A stretch of 34,829 nt of DNA from SG8-38 sp041576815 (GCA_041576815.1 JBFGKE010000040.1:1-34829); one strand, 5' to 3'; positions 1-10,049 are shown, counted from the first letter of the stretch. Notes: generated by a model not told the origin, from the sequence alone. Numbers and translations: made by a program.

Positions 1-1
1 A

Positions 2-991
2 AGCCGGGCGGCGCTGCCTGCGGTATTCGCGGAGGGGCTCGGCGGCGCCCACACGAGCTACTTCTGGAATGCGCGGATGCATCTCGGCGTCACCGGCTAC
101 GGCGCCGCTCCGAGGTGGCTCGTTCGAGGCGCCGCGCTCGACTTTCAGGAATCGGCGCGCCGGCCCATCGGCGGCCCGTTTGGCGCGGTGGGGCTCGAAG
201 CCGCCGTCGGATTCGGCGCGCAGGATCTGTTTGTCGAGGTCGCCAAGAGCTTCGACGGCGACGCGGGCGGCGGCTTCGGAGCCGTCCTGCGAAGCGTGAC
301 CGCGCTCGCCGCCGCGGAGATCGACGTCTCTCTTCGCTACTTCGGCACGGCGTTTGCCAACCCGTACGCGCGACCGGTGTCCGCGCCCGATGAGCTCGAC
401 GGGCTGCGAGCCCGCGACGAAGCGGGGCTTCGGGTGCGAGCGACGGCATCTCTCGGCCCGCGCGTCGGGCTTCGGGCGATCGGCGACGTGTGGCGGAGGC
501 ACTCCTCAGGCGTCTTTCGAGGTTTGGTTTTCGCACGGACCGATCTGGAGCTCGCGCAATCGTGGCGGTGGGCGCTCTGGGCGGAGCACCGCGGCGGCGG
601 CGGCCAGCGCCTCACCGTGGCGACCCAGCTCGGCTACGCGCCCACTTCGCGCCTCGACCTCGTCGCACAGGTTCTGCACCGCTGGGCTGCGTCTGTCGCC
701 GCGGCGCGGCCCCGTGGGGACATTGCCGCCGTCGTGAACCTGACCGCTAGGCCCGTCGAGCGGCTCCGCATTCGGCTTCGCGTCCGCTACGACATCGAGG
801 GCGTCGCGAATGGCGGTCACCCTCCGCAGTCCCTCTGGGCCCTCGTCGAGTACGCCGTCACGACGCGCACCCGTGACCACGTCAGAGCCCGGTACGACTT
901 TCGGGTCTTCCTGGACGACCGTGCGTCGACCCGCGCGCGCGTCCCCAACCCAGAGCATGCGCTGTGGCTGGAGTACGCCTTTCGCTACTGA
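2..991 (+). CDS. probable outer-membrane beta-barrel protein (3' part)
   Basis: The reading frame is open to the left edge of the window, so the true start lies outside and only the C-terminal 329 or so residues are seen. The sequence alternates polar and hydrophobic or aromatic residues in short stretches separated by charged turns, rich in Arg, Gly, Ala and Val. It ends in an aromatic-rich strand with a terminal tyrosine (LEYAFRY), the signature recognised by the outer-membrane assembly machinery. That points to a beta-barrel in the outer membrane, but I do not recognise a named family. The stop codon sits 7 bp before the stop of the convergent hydrolase gene. Function is unknown; the barrel assignment is inference from pattern only. 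Confidence 0.6.
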   Translation, partial: SRAALPAVFAEGLGGAHTSYFWNARMHLGVTGYGAAPRWLVRGAALDFQESARRPIGGPFGAVGLEAAVGFGAQDLFVEVAKSFDGDAGGGFGAVLRSVTALAAAEIDVSLRYFGTAFANPYARPVSAPDELDGLRARDEAGLRVRATASLGPRVGLRAIGDVWRRHSSGVFRGLVFARTDLELAQSWRWALWAEHRGGGGQRLTVATQLGYAPTSRLDLVAQVLHRWAASVAAARPRGDIAAVVNLTARPVERLRIRLRVRYDIEGVANGGHPPQSLWALVEYAVTTRTRDHVRARYDFRVFLDDRASTRARVPNPEHALWLEYAFRY

Positions 992-998
992 TCTTGCG

Positions 999-1838
999 TC
1001 AGGAGTCCCGGAATAGGCCGTCGAGGAACTTCTGAAGCTCGGCCCAGCTCTGTTTGTCCGCGTTTTCGTCGTAGGCGATCGGCATGCCAAACTTCTTCCC
1101 GCCTTCGGTGGCGGCGGGGTTTGTGAAGGCGTGCTTTGCCCCCGGGTACTCGATGAAGGTGTAGTCGACGCCGGCCGCGTCCATCTCCTTCTTGAAGGCC
1201 GCAACCTGCTCTTTCGGGATCAACGGATCGTCGCCGCCATGGAGCACGAGCACCTTGGCTTTCACGGCGCCGGGCGCGGCAGGCCCGCCCTGTGCTCCGA
1301 GGCTTCCATGAAAGCTCGCGACACCATCTAGGTCGACGCCGGCTCGCGCCATTTGCAGCACGACGCCGCCGCCGAAGCAGTATCCGATCGCGGCGATTTG
1401 GCTCGGATCGGTCACCTCGTGCTCCTTGAGCAGCTCGTAGGCGGCCATGAAGCGCGCCTTTGCGACGTCGGCGCTGCCGATCGCCTCGTTCATGAATTTC
1501 TGTGCATCCTCTGGATGCTGCGCCAGCTTCCCCGCCCCGTACATGTCGAGCGCAAGCGCCGCGTAGCCCTCTTCGGCGAGCATGCGTGCCCGCCGGCGCA
1601 CGTAGTCGTTGTGGCCCCACCATTCGTGCACGACGAGCACGCCGGGTCGCGGGCCTCGTTGGTTGGCGTCCCAGGCCATGTAGCCTTTGAGCGAGGCGCC
1701 GCCGGCCTCGTAGGACACCTCTTCACCGCGGATGTCCGGCTCACTGACGGTCGGCTCCTCGGGCACGGTGTCTTTCTCCTTCTTGCATGCCGCGATCAGC
1801 ACGAAGCAAATCGCCGAGATCGAAATGAAACGAGCCAT
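999..1838 (-). CDS. dienelactone hydrolase family lipoprotein
   Basis: This is a 279-residue alpha/beta hydrolase of the dienelactone hydrolase (DLH) family. The N-terminus is a lipoprotein signal with lipobox IAAC (Cys18), so the protein is probably membrane-anchored outside the cytoplasm. The visible triad is Cys154 in GYCFGGG (nucleophile), Asp203/204 in HGGDDPL and His236 in GAKHAF; Glu72 in VVHEWWG matches the Glu that cooperates with the nucleophile in DLH. The Cys nucleophile rather than Ser separates it from ordinary esterases. Family members hydrolyse lactones or esters such as dienelactone, but the substrate here cannot be told. Export as a lipoprotein suggests a cell-envelope role rather than aromatic catabolism. 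It lies 41 bp downstream of the EF-G gene on the same strand. Confidence 0.85.
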   Translation of the reverse strand: MARFISISAICFVLIAACKKEKDTVPEEPTVSEPDIRGEEVSYEAGGASLKGYMAWDANQRGPRPGVLVVHEWWGHNDYVRRRARMLAEEGYAALALDMYGAGKLAQHPEDAQKFMNEAIGSADVAKARFMAAYELLKEHEVTDPSQIAAIGYCFGGGVVLQMARAGVDLDGVASFHGSLGAQGGPAAPGAVKAKVLVLHGGDDPLIPKEQVAAFKKEMDAAGVDYTFIEYPGAKHAFTNPAATEGGKKFGMPIAYDENADKQSWAELQKFLDGLFRDS

Positions 1839-1879
1839 GACCCTCGCGATGGTGCCCCCGCGAATCGAAAAAGAAAAGA

Positions 1880-3967
<2,088 letters not shown>

Positions 3968-4088
3968 CGGTCGCTCGCGCCCGCGGGTCGTTGGGCCCCC
4001 GCCGATTAGCCCGAAAGCGGGATCGTGCAAGCCCCCGGCCCTCAAGGGCTAGAAATCGGCAGGAAAGCGCAGCGGCTGCGAGCTATCG

Positions 4089-4772
4089 CTACCAGTCTTC
4101 CTTGAAGGGACGGACGTCGACTTCGAACGTCCAGGCGGACTTCGGCTGGGTCGCGAGGTGATAGACCGTCTCGGCAATGTCGCTCGGGCGGAGCTGGTTG
4201 CCCTCCTCGCCGGTCAGCTCGTCGGTGCCGATGCCGCCGTCCACGATGACCAGCGCGACGTGAATCCCCTCGGGACCAAGCTGGCGCGCAAACGACTGGG
4301 CGAGGCTTCGCTGGGCGGCCTTCGCAGACGCAAAGGCAGCCGTGAAGGGCTTGCCCCGCAGGGAGGCGGTGGCGCCGGTCACGATGATGGTGCCACGCCC
4401 CTTCTCACGCATCGGCCCGACGATTTCGCGCGTGCTTTGGAGGAGCCCGCGCACGTTGATCTGCCAGCCTTTTTCGAACTCGGCGTCGGGCACCTCGTCG
4501 AAGGTGCCAAACTGCCCCGAGCCGGCGTTGTAAAGGAGCACCTCGACGTCGCCGAGATCCTTGCGCACCTCAGAGAATGCGCGCTTGATTGCGTCGGGGT
4601 CGGTGACGTCACAGGCGTACGCCTTGCCGCCGAGCTTTTCGGCGAGGGGCCCCGAGTAGTCGGTCGAGCGCGACAGCAGCGCCACCGCGTAACCCTCCTT
4701 CGCGAACCTTTCTGAAAACGCGCGGCCGTTCTTCGGCCCGATTCCAATGACGACACAAACCGGCTTGTTCAT
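4089..4772 (-). CDS. divergent SDR-family oxidoreductase
   Basis: A 227-residue Rossmann-fold protein of the short-chain dehydrogenase/reductase superfamily. The dinucleotide site is a variant, GIGPKNG (residues 10-16), and the NAG motif appears as YNAG (81-84). At the catalytic site the usual YxxxK reads FASAK (147-151), so the tyrosine is replaced by phenylalanine, and the usual serine region reads VTGATAS. I recall a sub-family with GIGPGxG and FAxAK that shares these changes, so this is probably inherited rather than a broken gene. Activity as a normal dehydrogenase is doubtful. A strong ribosome site (GGAGG) precedes the ATG. It is the last gene of the CoA-lyase/ligase operon, 17 bp after the ferredoxin gene. 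Confidence 0.82.
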   Translation of the reverse strand: MNKPVCVVIGIGPKNGRAFSERFAKEGYAVALLSRSTDYSGPLAEKLGGKAYACDVTDPDAIKRAFSEVRKDLGDVEVLLYNAGSGQFGTFDEVPDAEFEKGWQINVRGLLQSTREIVGPMREKGRGTIIVTGATASLRGKPFTAAFASAKAAQRSLAQSFARQLGPEGIHVALVIVDGGIGTDELTGEEGNQLRPSDIAETVYHLATQPKSAWTFEVDVRPFKEDW

Positions 4773-4789
4773 CGCGACCTCCTACCTCC

Positions 4790-5005
4790 CTAGTAGAGCT
4801 TGACGACTTTGACGGCGTCGGTGGCTTGCATGCAGAGGTCGCAGAGGGTGCATTCGTCGACGTTGGCTTCGACGACTTCGACGGCGTTGGGAGACGCGCC
4901 GAGCTTGAAGATCTTGACGGGGCACACCTCGACGAGCTTTTCGGCGAGGCCGGGGGTCTTTTCAACGGTATTTGCGTCGACGTCGATGCGTATGAACATG
5001 GCCAT
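4790..5005 (-). CDS. small single-cluster [4Fe-4S] ferredoxin
   Basis: A 71-residue acidic protein with a ferredoxin-like beta-alpha-beta repeat. Cys52, Cys55 and Cys58 form a CxxCxxC motif (ECTLCDLC), and the remote Cys28 in VCPVKIF supplies the fourth ligand, as in bacterial two-cluster ferredoxins where the fourth Cys comes from the other half. The partner motif that would hold the second cluster is absent: the first half keeps only CP, and the second half ends TDAV where CP is expected. It is therefore read as a one-cluster [4Fe-4S] ferredoxin. A good ribosome site (GAGGAG) precedes ATG. It sits between the SucD-like and SDR genes, so it may pass electrons to or from an enzyme of that pathway, though no obvious iron-sulfur oxidoreductase is in the operon. 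Confidence 0.82.
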   Translation of the reverse strand: MAMFIRIDVDANTVEKTPGLAEKLVEVCPVKIFKLGASPNAVEVVEANVDECTLCDLCMQATDAVKVVKLY

Positions 5006-5021
5006 GATCGCTCCTCTGTCC

Positions 5022-5921
5022 TCAGTTTCCGATGCCTTGCCGCACCAGGTCCGGGATGTCGCCGATCTCTTCGGCGACCGAGATCCCCGCCTCGCGCATC
5101 CGGCGCATCTTGTCGGCGGGTGAGTCGACCTTTTTGTTCACGACCGTGCCGGCGTGCCCGAAGCTCATGCCGGGCATTTCGTCCATGAAGCGGCCTGCGA
5201 CGAAAGCTACGATCGGCAGGCGGCTGTCGTTGTCCTTCATCCAACGCGCAAGCTCGGCCTCCGCGGTACCGCCGGGCTCGGAGTAGACGACGACGGCTTT
5301 GGTGTCCTCGTCGGCCTCGAAAAGTGGGATCAGGTCGGCATAGGTCGAGCCGATCACCGGATCGCCGCCGATCGAAATCGCCGTGCTGACCCCGAGTCCC
5401 GAAAGCGTGAGCGCGTTGCAGATCTCGGTGGTCATACCGCCTGAACGCGACATCACCCCGACGACCCCGGGCTTGAACGCCTTGCGGCAGTCGACCGCCG
5501 GACCGCCGAGGCTCCCGAATCGGCACACGTCGGGCACGATGATGCCGAGGCAGTTGGGGCCGATCAGGCGAGCGCCGTGAAGCTCCGCATATTCGACCAC
5601 CGCCGAGGCGTCTTTGCGCGGAATGCCCTCGGTGATGATGATGATCTCCTTGATGCCGGCGTCAATCGCCTCGTACGCAGCGTCCGGCGCAAAGGCGAGG
5701 GGCACGGTGATGACCGTCCCGTCGACGCGCTCCTTTTCGGTGATCTCGCGAACGGTATCGTACACCGGCACGCCGTAGACCTCGCGACCGCCCTTGCCTG
5801 GCGTGACCCCGCCGATGATCTTGGAGCCGTACTGCAGACACTCACGCGTGAAGTTGAGCGCCTCGCGCCCCGTGATGCCCTGAACGATGAACTGGAAATC
5901 TTCGTGAACGATGACAGCCAT
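5022..5921 (-). CDS. CoA ligase alpha subunit, SucD-like
   Basis: A 299-residue protein collinear with the alpha subunit of succinyl-CoA synthetase. It has the N-terminal CoA-binding Rossmann domain (GITGREA near residue 15, GGVTPGKGG near 37) and the ligase domain. The active-site histidine that is phosphorylated in the family is kept (GHAG, His256). The glutamate that contacts it in SucD, normally in GEIGG, is present in a changed setting (YSEPGG, Glu215). The start was set at MAVIVHEDF, behind GGTGA and 4 bp after the upstream stop; 39 upstream in-frame residues overlap the neighbour and look non-coding. Its partner subunit is immediately upstream. The neighbouring malyl-CoA lyase suggests malate or another hydroxyacid as substrate rather than succinate, but that is inference. 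Confidence 0.85.
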   Translation of the reverse strand: MAVIVHEDFQFIVQGITGREALNFTRECLQYGSKIIGGVTPGKGGREVYGVPVYDTVREITEKERVDGTVITVPLAFAPDAAYEAIDAGIKEIIIITEGIPRKDASAVVEYAELHGARLIGPNCLGIIVPDVCRFGSLGGPAVDCRKAFKPGVVGVMSRSGGMTTEICNALTLSGLGVSTAISIGGDPVIGSTYADLIPLFEADEDTKAVVVYSEPGGTAEAELARWMKDNDSRLPIVAFVAGRFMDEMPGMSFGHAGTVVNKKVDSPADKMRRMREAGISVAEEIGDIPDLVRQGIGN

Positions 5922-5925
5922 GGCT

Positions 5926-7119
5926 TCACCCGACCTTTTCCACGGCTCGGCGGGCCGCCTCGCTGATCGACACCGTGCGGTCGCAGTACTCGACCCCGTA
6001 CTTGTCGAGGATCTTGGCCGCGTCGGCCTCCCAAGCACCGGGCACCCGGAAGATCAGGATCTTGTCCTTGGGCTCGAAGCCGAGCTCGGTAATGCCTTTG
6101 ATGACCCCGCGCGCAACGAGGTCGGCCCTAGTGTTCGAAACCACGTTGGACATGACTGCGATCTTGTCGACGCCGGGCTTGCTGAGCACCAGCTTGGTGA
6201 GCCGCCGAGCTTTGTCGACACTCGGGTTGCCTCCGATCGCCGCATAGTTGGCCGGACGGCCACCGTGCTTCCGCACCGCGTCGGTCAAGGTCAGCGAGCC
6301 GCCACCGGCGCCGATCACCAATCCGATGTTGCCGTCGAACTCCGCGATGGGGCTGATGATCCCGCGCGGGTCCTCCGCATCGATGCGCGCGCCCTCGAGC
6401 TCGAACTCGGTCGGCTCCCGAACCTGCCGAAGGTCGTCTTTGGCGAAGCCGAGCTCGTCGAGCATCGGCCGCTGCCGGTGCCGCGCTTCGATCTCGAGAT
6501 CCGCCTCGACGTCGAGCACGACGAAATCGCCGTCCCCGATCTTGACCATCGACGTGATGTCGAGATCGGCGAGATCATACTTGAGGAAGAGCCGCGCGAG
6601 CCCCGACACGATTCGGGTCATGCGCTTGAGGTCGTTGCCGCCGAGGGAAAGGGATTTGGCGAGCTCTTTGGCGATGTAGTCCGAAAACGGATAGAGCGCC
6701 GAGAAGTGCCGCCGCACGATGCGGTCGGGGTGCGAGTCGCCGAGGTCGTCGATCTTTCCGGCCATGTCGGCGGCTGCGATCACGGGCCGCTTGGTGGTGC
6801 CGTCGTAGGTGAAGCTCAGGCTGTACACCGCCTCGCCCGTCGGCCGTGCCTCGACCAGCATGCCCTTGGGCTTTCGGCCGCCATCGTCGATCGACAGCAG
6901 CTCTGCCGCCGCGGCCTTGGCCTCGTCGGGGCTCGACGCGCGCCGTGTAGACGCCGCCGCGAGGCCAGGCGCGATCGCCTGGGCCTTCAAAATCACCGGC
7001 GCGCCGATGTCGGACGCGATCTTCGCCGCATCGTCGGCCGTTTGAGCTACCTCGCTTTTCACCAGTGGAATCCGGTGCTTTTGGAGGAGCCGCTTCGCTT
7101 CGAATTCGTAAAATCGCAT
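5926..7119 (-). CDS. divergent CoA ligase beta subunit, SucC-like
   Basis: A 397-residue protein with the layout of succinyl-CoA synthetase beta: N-terminal ATP-grasp domain and C-terminal flavodoxin-like CoA-ligase domain (GNIGLVIGAGGG near residue 275). The start MRFYEFEAKRLL aligns with the family's N-terminus. Key nucleotide-site features differ. The glycine-rich AGGRGKAGG loop after Lys45 is absent (KAQAIAPGLAAAS instead). The EINP motif that gives an Mg ligand reads DITS (187-190), so Asn becomes Thr. Asp203 and the hinge LVE (88-90) are kept. The usual VNIFGGI reads MSNVVSN. Either it uses nucleotide differently or acts as a CoA-handling partner. It pairs with the SucD-like gene 4 bp downstream. 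Confidence 0.78.
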   Translation of the reverse strand: MRFYEFEAKRLLQKHRIPLVKSEVAQTADDAAKIASDIGAPVILKAQAIAPGLAAASTRRASSPDEAKAAAAELLSIDDGGRKPKGMLVEARPTGEAVYSLSFTYDGTTKRPVIAAADMAGKIDDLGDSHPDRIVRRHFSALYPFSDYIAKELAKSLSLGGNDLKRMTRIVSGLARLFLKYDLADLDITSMVKIGDGDFVVLDVEADLEIEARHRQRPMLDELGFAKDDLRQVREPTEFELEGARIDAEDPRGIISPIAEFDGNIGLVIGAGGGSLTLTDAVRKHGGRPANYAAIGGNPSVDKARRLTKLVLSKPGVDKIAVMSNVVSNTRADLVARGVIKGITELGFEPKDKILIFRVPGAWEADAAKILDKYGVEYCDRTVSISEAARRAVEKVG

Positions 7120-7157
7120 GGGAGAGCGGGGAGCCTACCGCCTCTTTTCGGCGGCGT

Positions 7158-8024
7158 CTACGCCCCGATCGCCTTGGCGAGCGCGACCACCCGCTCGGCG
7201 TGATCGACGTGCAATCGCTCGATGAGCTTGCCGTCTACCACGACGACGCCCTTCCCTTCGGCCTCGGCCGCGGCGTAGGCATCGATGATGCGCTGGGAAA
7301 GCCGGAGCTCCTCTTCGGAAGGTGCAAAGATCTCGTTGGCGGCTTCGAGCTGCTTTGGGTGAATGAGCGTTTTGCCGTCGAAACCGAGCTCGGCGCCCTG
7401 CCGGCACGAGTCCACGAACCCTTCGTGATCGTTCAAATCCAAAAACACCCCGTCGAGGATCGCGATGCGCGCGGCGCGGGCAGCCAGCATGCAGAGGCCG
7501 AGCGACGTGATCAGCGGTAAACGCATCGCCGTGTGCTGCGCCTGAAGATCTTTCGCGAGATCCGACGTGCCCATCACGAGGCCGCCGAGCCTCGGACTCG
7601 CGTCCGCGATCTCCTCGGCGTGCAGCGTGCCGCGCGGGGTTTCCATCATGCACCAAATCGCCATCACCGAAGGCGCGCCGTGCGATTCCAACACGGTCTC
7701 GGCTTGGCGAACCATCTCGGCGCTTTCGACCTTGGGAAGAAGGACCGCGTCGGGACCGGCCTGGGCGGCGGCGACCAAATCATCGTAGCCCCAAGGCGTA
7801 TTCAAGCCGTTGACGCGAATGAAGATCTCGCGCTTGCCGTAGCCTCCCGCGCTCACGGCGTCGATGACCTGCTTTCGGGCCATGAGCTTCGACTCCGGCG
7901 CCACGGCGTCTTCGAGATCGAAAATCAGCGCATCGGCCGGAAGGCTTCGGCTCTTTTCTAGGGCGCGGGCGTTCTTACCCGGCATGTACAGCACGCTTCG
8001 GCGAGGTCGATGCTCGGTCGTCAC
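7158..8024 (-). CDS. CitE-like CoA lyase or malyl-CoA thioesterase (HpcH/HpaI fold)
   Basis: A 288-residue TIM-barrel protein of the HpcH/HpaI aldolase / citrate lyase beta family. Recognisable are RRSVLYMPGKNARALEK at the start, the metal-site FDLEDAVAPE, the substrate-binding IRVNGLNTPWG, the METPRG strand and the EEIADASPRL block. The C-terminal DGKLI segment is also typical. Family members cleave or hydrolyse (S)-malyl-CoA, citramalyl-CoA or citryl groups. In Rhodobacter and relatives a CitE-like paralogue acts as malyl-CoA thioesterase beside the true lyase, and the pairing here with a second lyase 9 bp upstream recalls that. The start is a GTG behind a clear GGGAG site. I cannot tell lyase from thioesterase. 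Confidence 0.83.
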   Translation of the reverse strand: MTTEHRPRRSVLYMPGKNARALEKSRSLPADALIFDLEDAVAPESKLMARKQVIDAVSAGGYGKREIFIRVNGLNTPWGYDDLVAAAQAGPDAVLLPKVESAEMVRQAETVLESHGAPSVMAIWCMMETPRGTLHAEEIADASPRLGGLVMGTSDLAKDLQAQHTAMRLPLITSLGLCMLAARAARIAILDGVFLDLNDHEGFVDSCRQGAELGFDGKTLIHPKQLEAANEIFAPSEEELRLSQRIIDAYAAAEAEGKGVVVVDGKLIERLHVDHAERVVALAKAIGA

Positions 8025-8033
8025 GGGTGCTCC

Positions 8034-9083
8034 CTAAAACCGATAGGCCCGCTTCAGCTCGGCGTCCTTTTCGGCCAGCTTTTTTGCTAGACCGACCATG
8101 ACCTGGCACTGCTTGTACGTCGCATCGTCCTGCATCTTCCCGTCGATCATCACGGCGCCGGACCCGTCGCCCATCTCTTCGATGACGCGTTTGGCCCACA
8201 GCACCTCGTCGACCGGCGGGCTGAACACCTTCTTCGCGATGTCGATCTGCACGGGGTGAAGCGACCACGCGCCGACGCAGCCGAGCAAAAACGCGTTCCG
8301 GAACTGGTCCTCGCACGCGACCACGTCGCGGATGTCTCCAAACGGTCCGTAGTACGCGAAGATCCCGTTGGCGACGCATGCATCGACCATGCGCGCGATC
8401 GTGTAATGCCAGAGGTCCTGCTGCGCCGTCACGCGCGGCGCCTCCGGGTCGTCGGGATCCGGATCCTCGCGAACCAAGTATCCCGGATGACCACCGCCGA
8501 CCCGCGTGGTCTTCATGCGCCGCGACGCCGCAAGATCGGCGGGGCCGAGGCTCATCCCCTGCATGCGCGGGCTTGCGCCGGCGATCTCTTCGACGTTGGC
8601 GACCCCGAGCGCGGTTTCCAAAATCGCGTGCACGAGAATCGGCCGCTTCACGCCGCCCCGCGCCTCGAGCTGGGCGAGCAGTCGATCGACGAAGTGGATG
8701 TCCCAGGGGCCTTCGACTTTGGGAACCATGATCACGTCGACCTTGTCGCCGACCTGCTCGACGATCTGCATCATGTCGTCGAGAAACCAGGGGCTGTCGA
8801 GACTGTTGACGCGCGTCCAGAGCTGACAGTCGCCGAAGTCGTTTTCTTTCGCGATCTTCACGAACCCGTCGCGCGCCGCGATCTTGTTGTCGACTTGAAT
8901 CGCATCCTCGAGATTGCCGAGAAGCACGTCGCACTTCTCCGCGATACTCGGCGCCTTGGCCGCCATCTTCGGGTTGCTCGGGTCGAAGAAGTGGATCATC
9001 CGAGACGGTCTGAAGGGGATCTCGCGGGCGGGCTCGGGCGCCCCGATGGCCATCGGTTTGAAGAAATCCTTGGGGTTCCGCAT
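8034..9083 (-). CDS. mcl: malyl-CoA / methylmalyl-CoA lyase (Chloroflexus-type MCL)
   Basis: A 349-residue HpcH/HpaI-fold lyase. Its sequence follows, nearly end to end as I remember it, the L-malyl-CoA/beta-methylmalyl-CoA/citramalyl-CoA lyase of the 3-hydroxypropionate bicycle in Chloroflexus: FFKPMAIGAPEP at the start, GNLEDAI for the metal site, KVEGPWDIHFVD, LGPADLAASR, TTRVGGGHP, the QQDLWHYTIARMVD block and MIDGKMQDDATYKQ near the end. That enzyme reversibly splits malyl-CoA to acetyl-CoA and glyoxylate and also handles methylmalyl- and citramalyl-CoA. The start is ATG behind GAGGA; upstream in-frame residues were dropped. It is the first gene of the operon and diverges from the flavin oxidoreductase across 89 bp. 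Confidence 0.88.
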   Translation of the reverse strand: MRNPKDFFKPMAIGAPEPAREIPFRPSRMIHFFDPSNPKMAAKAPSIAEKCDVLLGNLEDAIQVDNKIAARDGFVKIAKENDFGDCQLWTRVNSLDSPWFLDDMMQIVEQVGDKVDVIMVPKVEGPWDIHFVDRLLAQLEARGGVKRPILVHAILETALGVANVEEIAGASPRMQGMSLGPADLAASRRMKTTRVGGGHPGYLVREDPDPDDPEAPRVTAQQDLWHYTIARMVDACVANGIFAYYGPFGDIRDVVACEDQFRNAFLLGCVGAWSLHPVQIDIAKKVFSPPVDEVLWAKRVIEEMGDGSGAVMIDGKMQDDATYKQCQVMVGLAKKLAEKDAELKRAYRF

Positions 9084-9172
9084 GTTGTATCCTCGGGCGC
9101 TAGTCCTAGACGCCATCGCGCGTGGATGCAAAGCGTTCATCCGCCGGGGAACGAAACGACGACGAGGAGCAG

Positions 9173-10045
9173 ATGGAAATCGGCTTGAACCTTCCGGTGA
9201 TGGCGCCGGGTCTGGACAGAGAAACATTCGCTGCATGGTGCAAGCGCATCGACGCCGGCTTTTTTTCGAGCATTGCCGCCGGTGAGCGCATTTCGTTCTA
9301 CAACCCGGACATGACTGCGGCCCTCGCCGCCGCCGCGGTGCTCACCCAGCGGGTCAAGATCGTCAGCGACGTCTTCGTCCCGATGCTGCATCACCCGGTC
9401 ATGCTGGCCAAGCAGCTCGCGACCATCGACGTGCTGTCGGGCGGTCGGCTCGTCGCGGGGGTCGGGGTCGGAGGGCGCGAGCAGGATTACCAATCGGTCG
9501 ACGCCCCGCTCGGCCATCGGCTCACCCGCCTCGCGGAGAGCGTCGCCACGATGAAACGTGTTTGGCGTGGGGAGCCCGTCGTCGAAGGCGCGCGACCCGT
9601 CGGACCCGCGCCGGTGCAGGAGGGCGGACCCAAGCTTCTCGCTGGCTCGCTGATGGTCGAATCGATTCGAGCCGCGGCGAAGTGGGCCGACGGCCTCTGC
9701 GGCTTCAGCTTCGGGCCATCGCCTGCGGAGATCGAGCTTCAGTTCGCAGCGGCGCGTCGCGCGTGGAAAGAGCGAGGCCGGCCCGCGCCCTGGCTCGGCA
9801 CCGGGTTCTGGTATGCGCTCGGCCCCGATGCGCGCTCACAGCTCGATGCGTACTTGGACCGGTACCTCAACTTCATGGCACCGGTCGCCCGCGACAGCGT
9901 CAAGCAGATCTGCATCGTGACCACCCCGCAGGCACTCAAAGACGCCGTTCGCCAGGCCGAGGACGCGGGCGCCGACGACGTGCTTCTCGTGCCGACGACG
10001 TCCGACCCCGACGACGTGCATCGGGTGACGGACATCCTCGGCTGA
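9173..10045 (+). CDS. luciferase-like (LLM) flavin-dependent oxidoreductase
   Basis: A 290-residue TIM-barrel protein of the luciferase-like monooxygenase family, which uses reduced FMN or coenzyme F420. Typical stretches are the N-terminal MEIGLNLPV strand, VFVPMLHHPVMLAKQLAT followed by IDVLSGGRLVAGVGVG, HRLTRLAESVATMKRVW, and a late phosphate-loop region (AAAKWADGL). The ATG at 9173 has GAGGAG just upstream, so I prefer it to the GTG 51 bp earlier. The substrate and cofactor (FMN or F420) are unknown. It is transcribed away from the malyl-CoA lyase operon across an 89-bp gap, so co-regulation is possible. It is not a LuxA or LuxB in any demonstrable sense. Confidence 0.85.
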   Translation: MEIGLNLPVMAPGLDRETFAAWCKRIDAGFFSSIAAGERISFYNPDMTAALAAAAVLTQRVKIVSDVFVPMLHHPVMLAKQLATIDVLSGGRLVAGVGVGGREQDYQSVDAPLGHRLTRLAESVATMKRVWRGEPVVEGARPVGPAPVQEGGPKLLAGSLMVESIRAAAKWADGLCGFSFGPSPAEIELQFAAARRAWKERGRPAPWLGTGFWYALGPDARSQLDAYLDRYLNFMAPVARDSVKQICIVTTPQALKDAVRQAEDAGADDVLLVPTTSDPDDVHRVTDILG

Positions 10046-10049
10046 ACCG

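Noticed and set aside
5022..7119. Ordinary TCA-cycle sucCD
   Set aside because: The beta subunit lacks the AGGRGKAGG and EINP motifs, and the pair sits with malyl-CoA lyase genes rather than with TCA genes.
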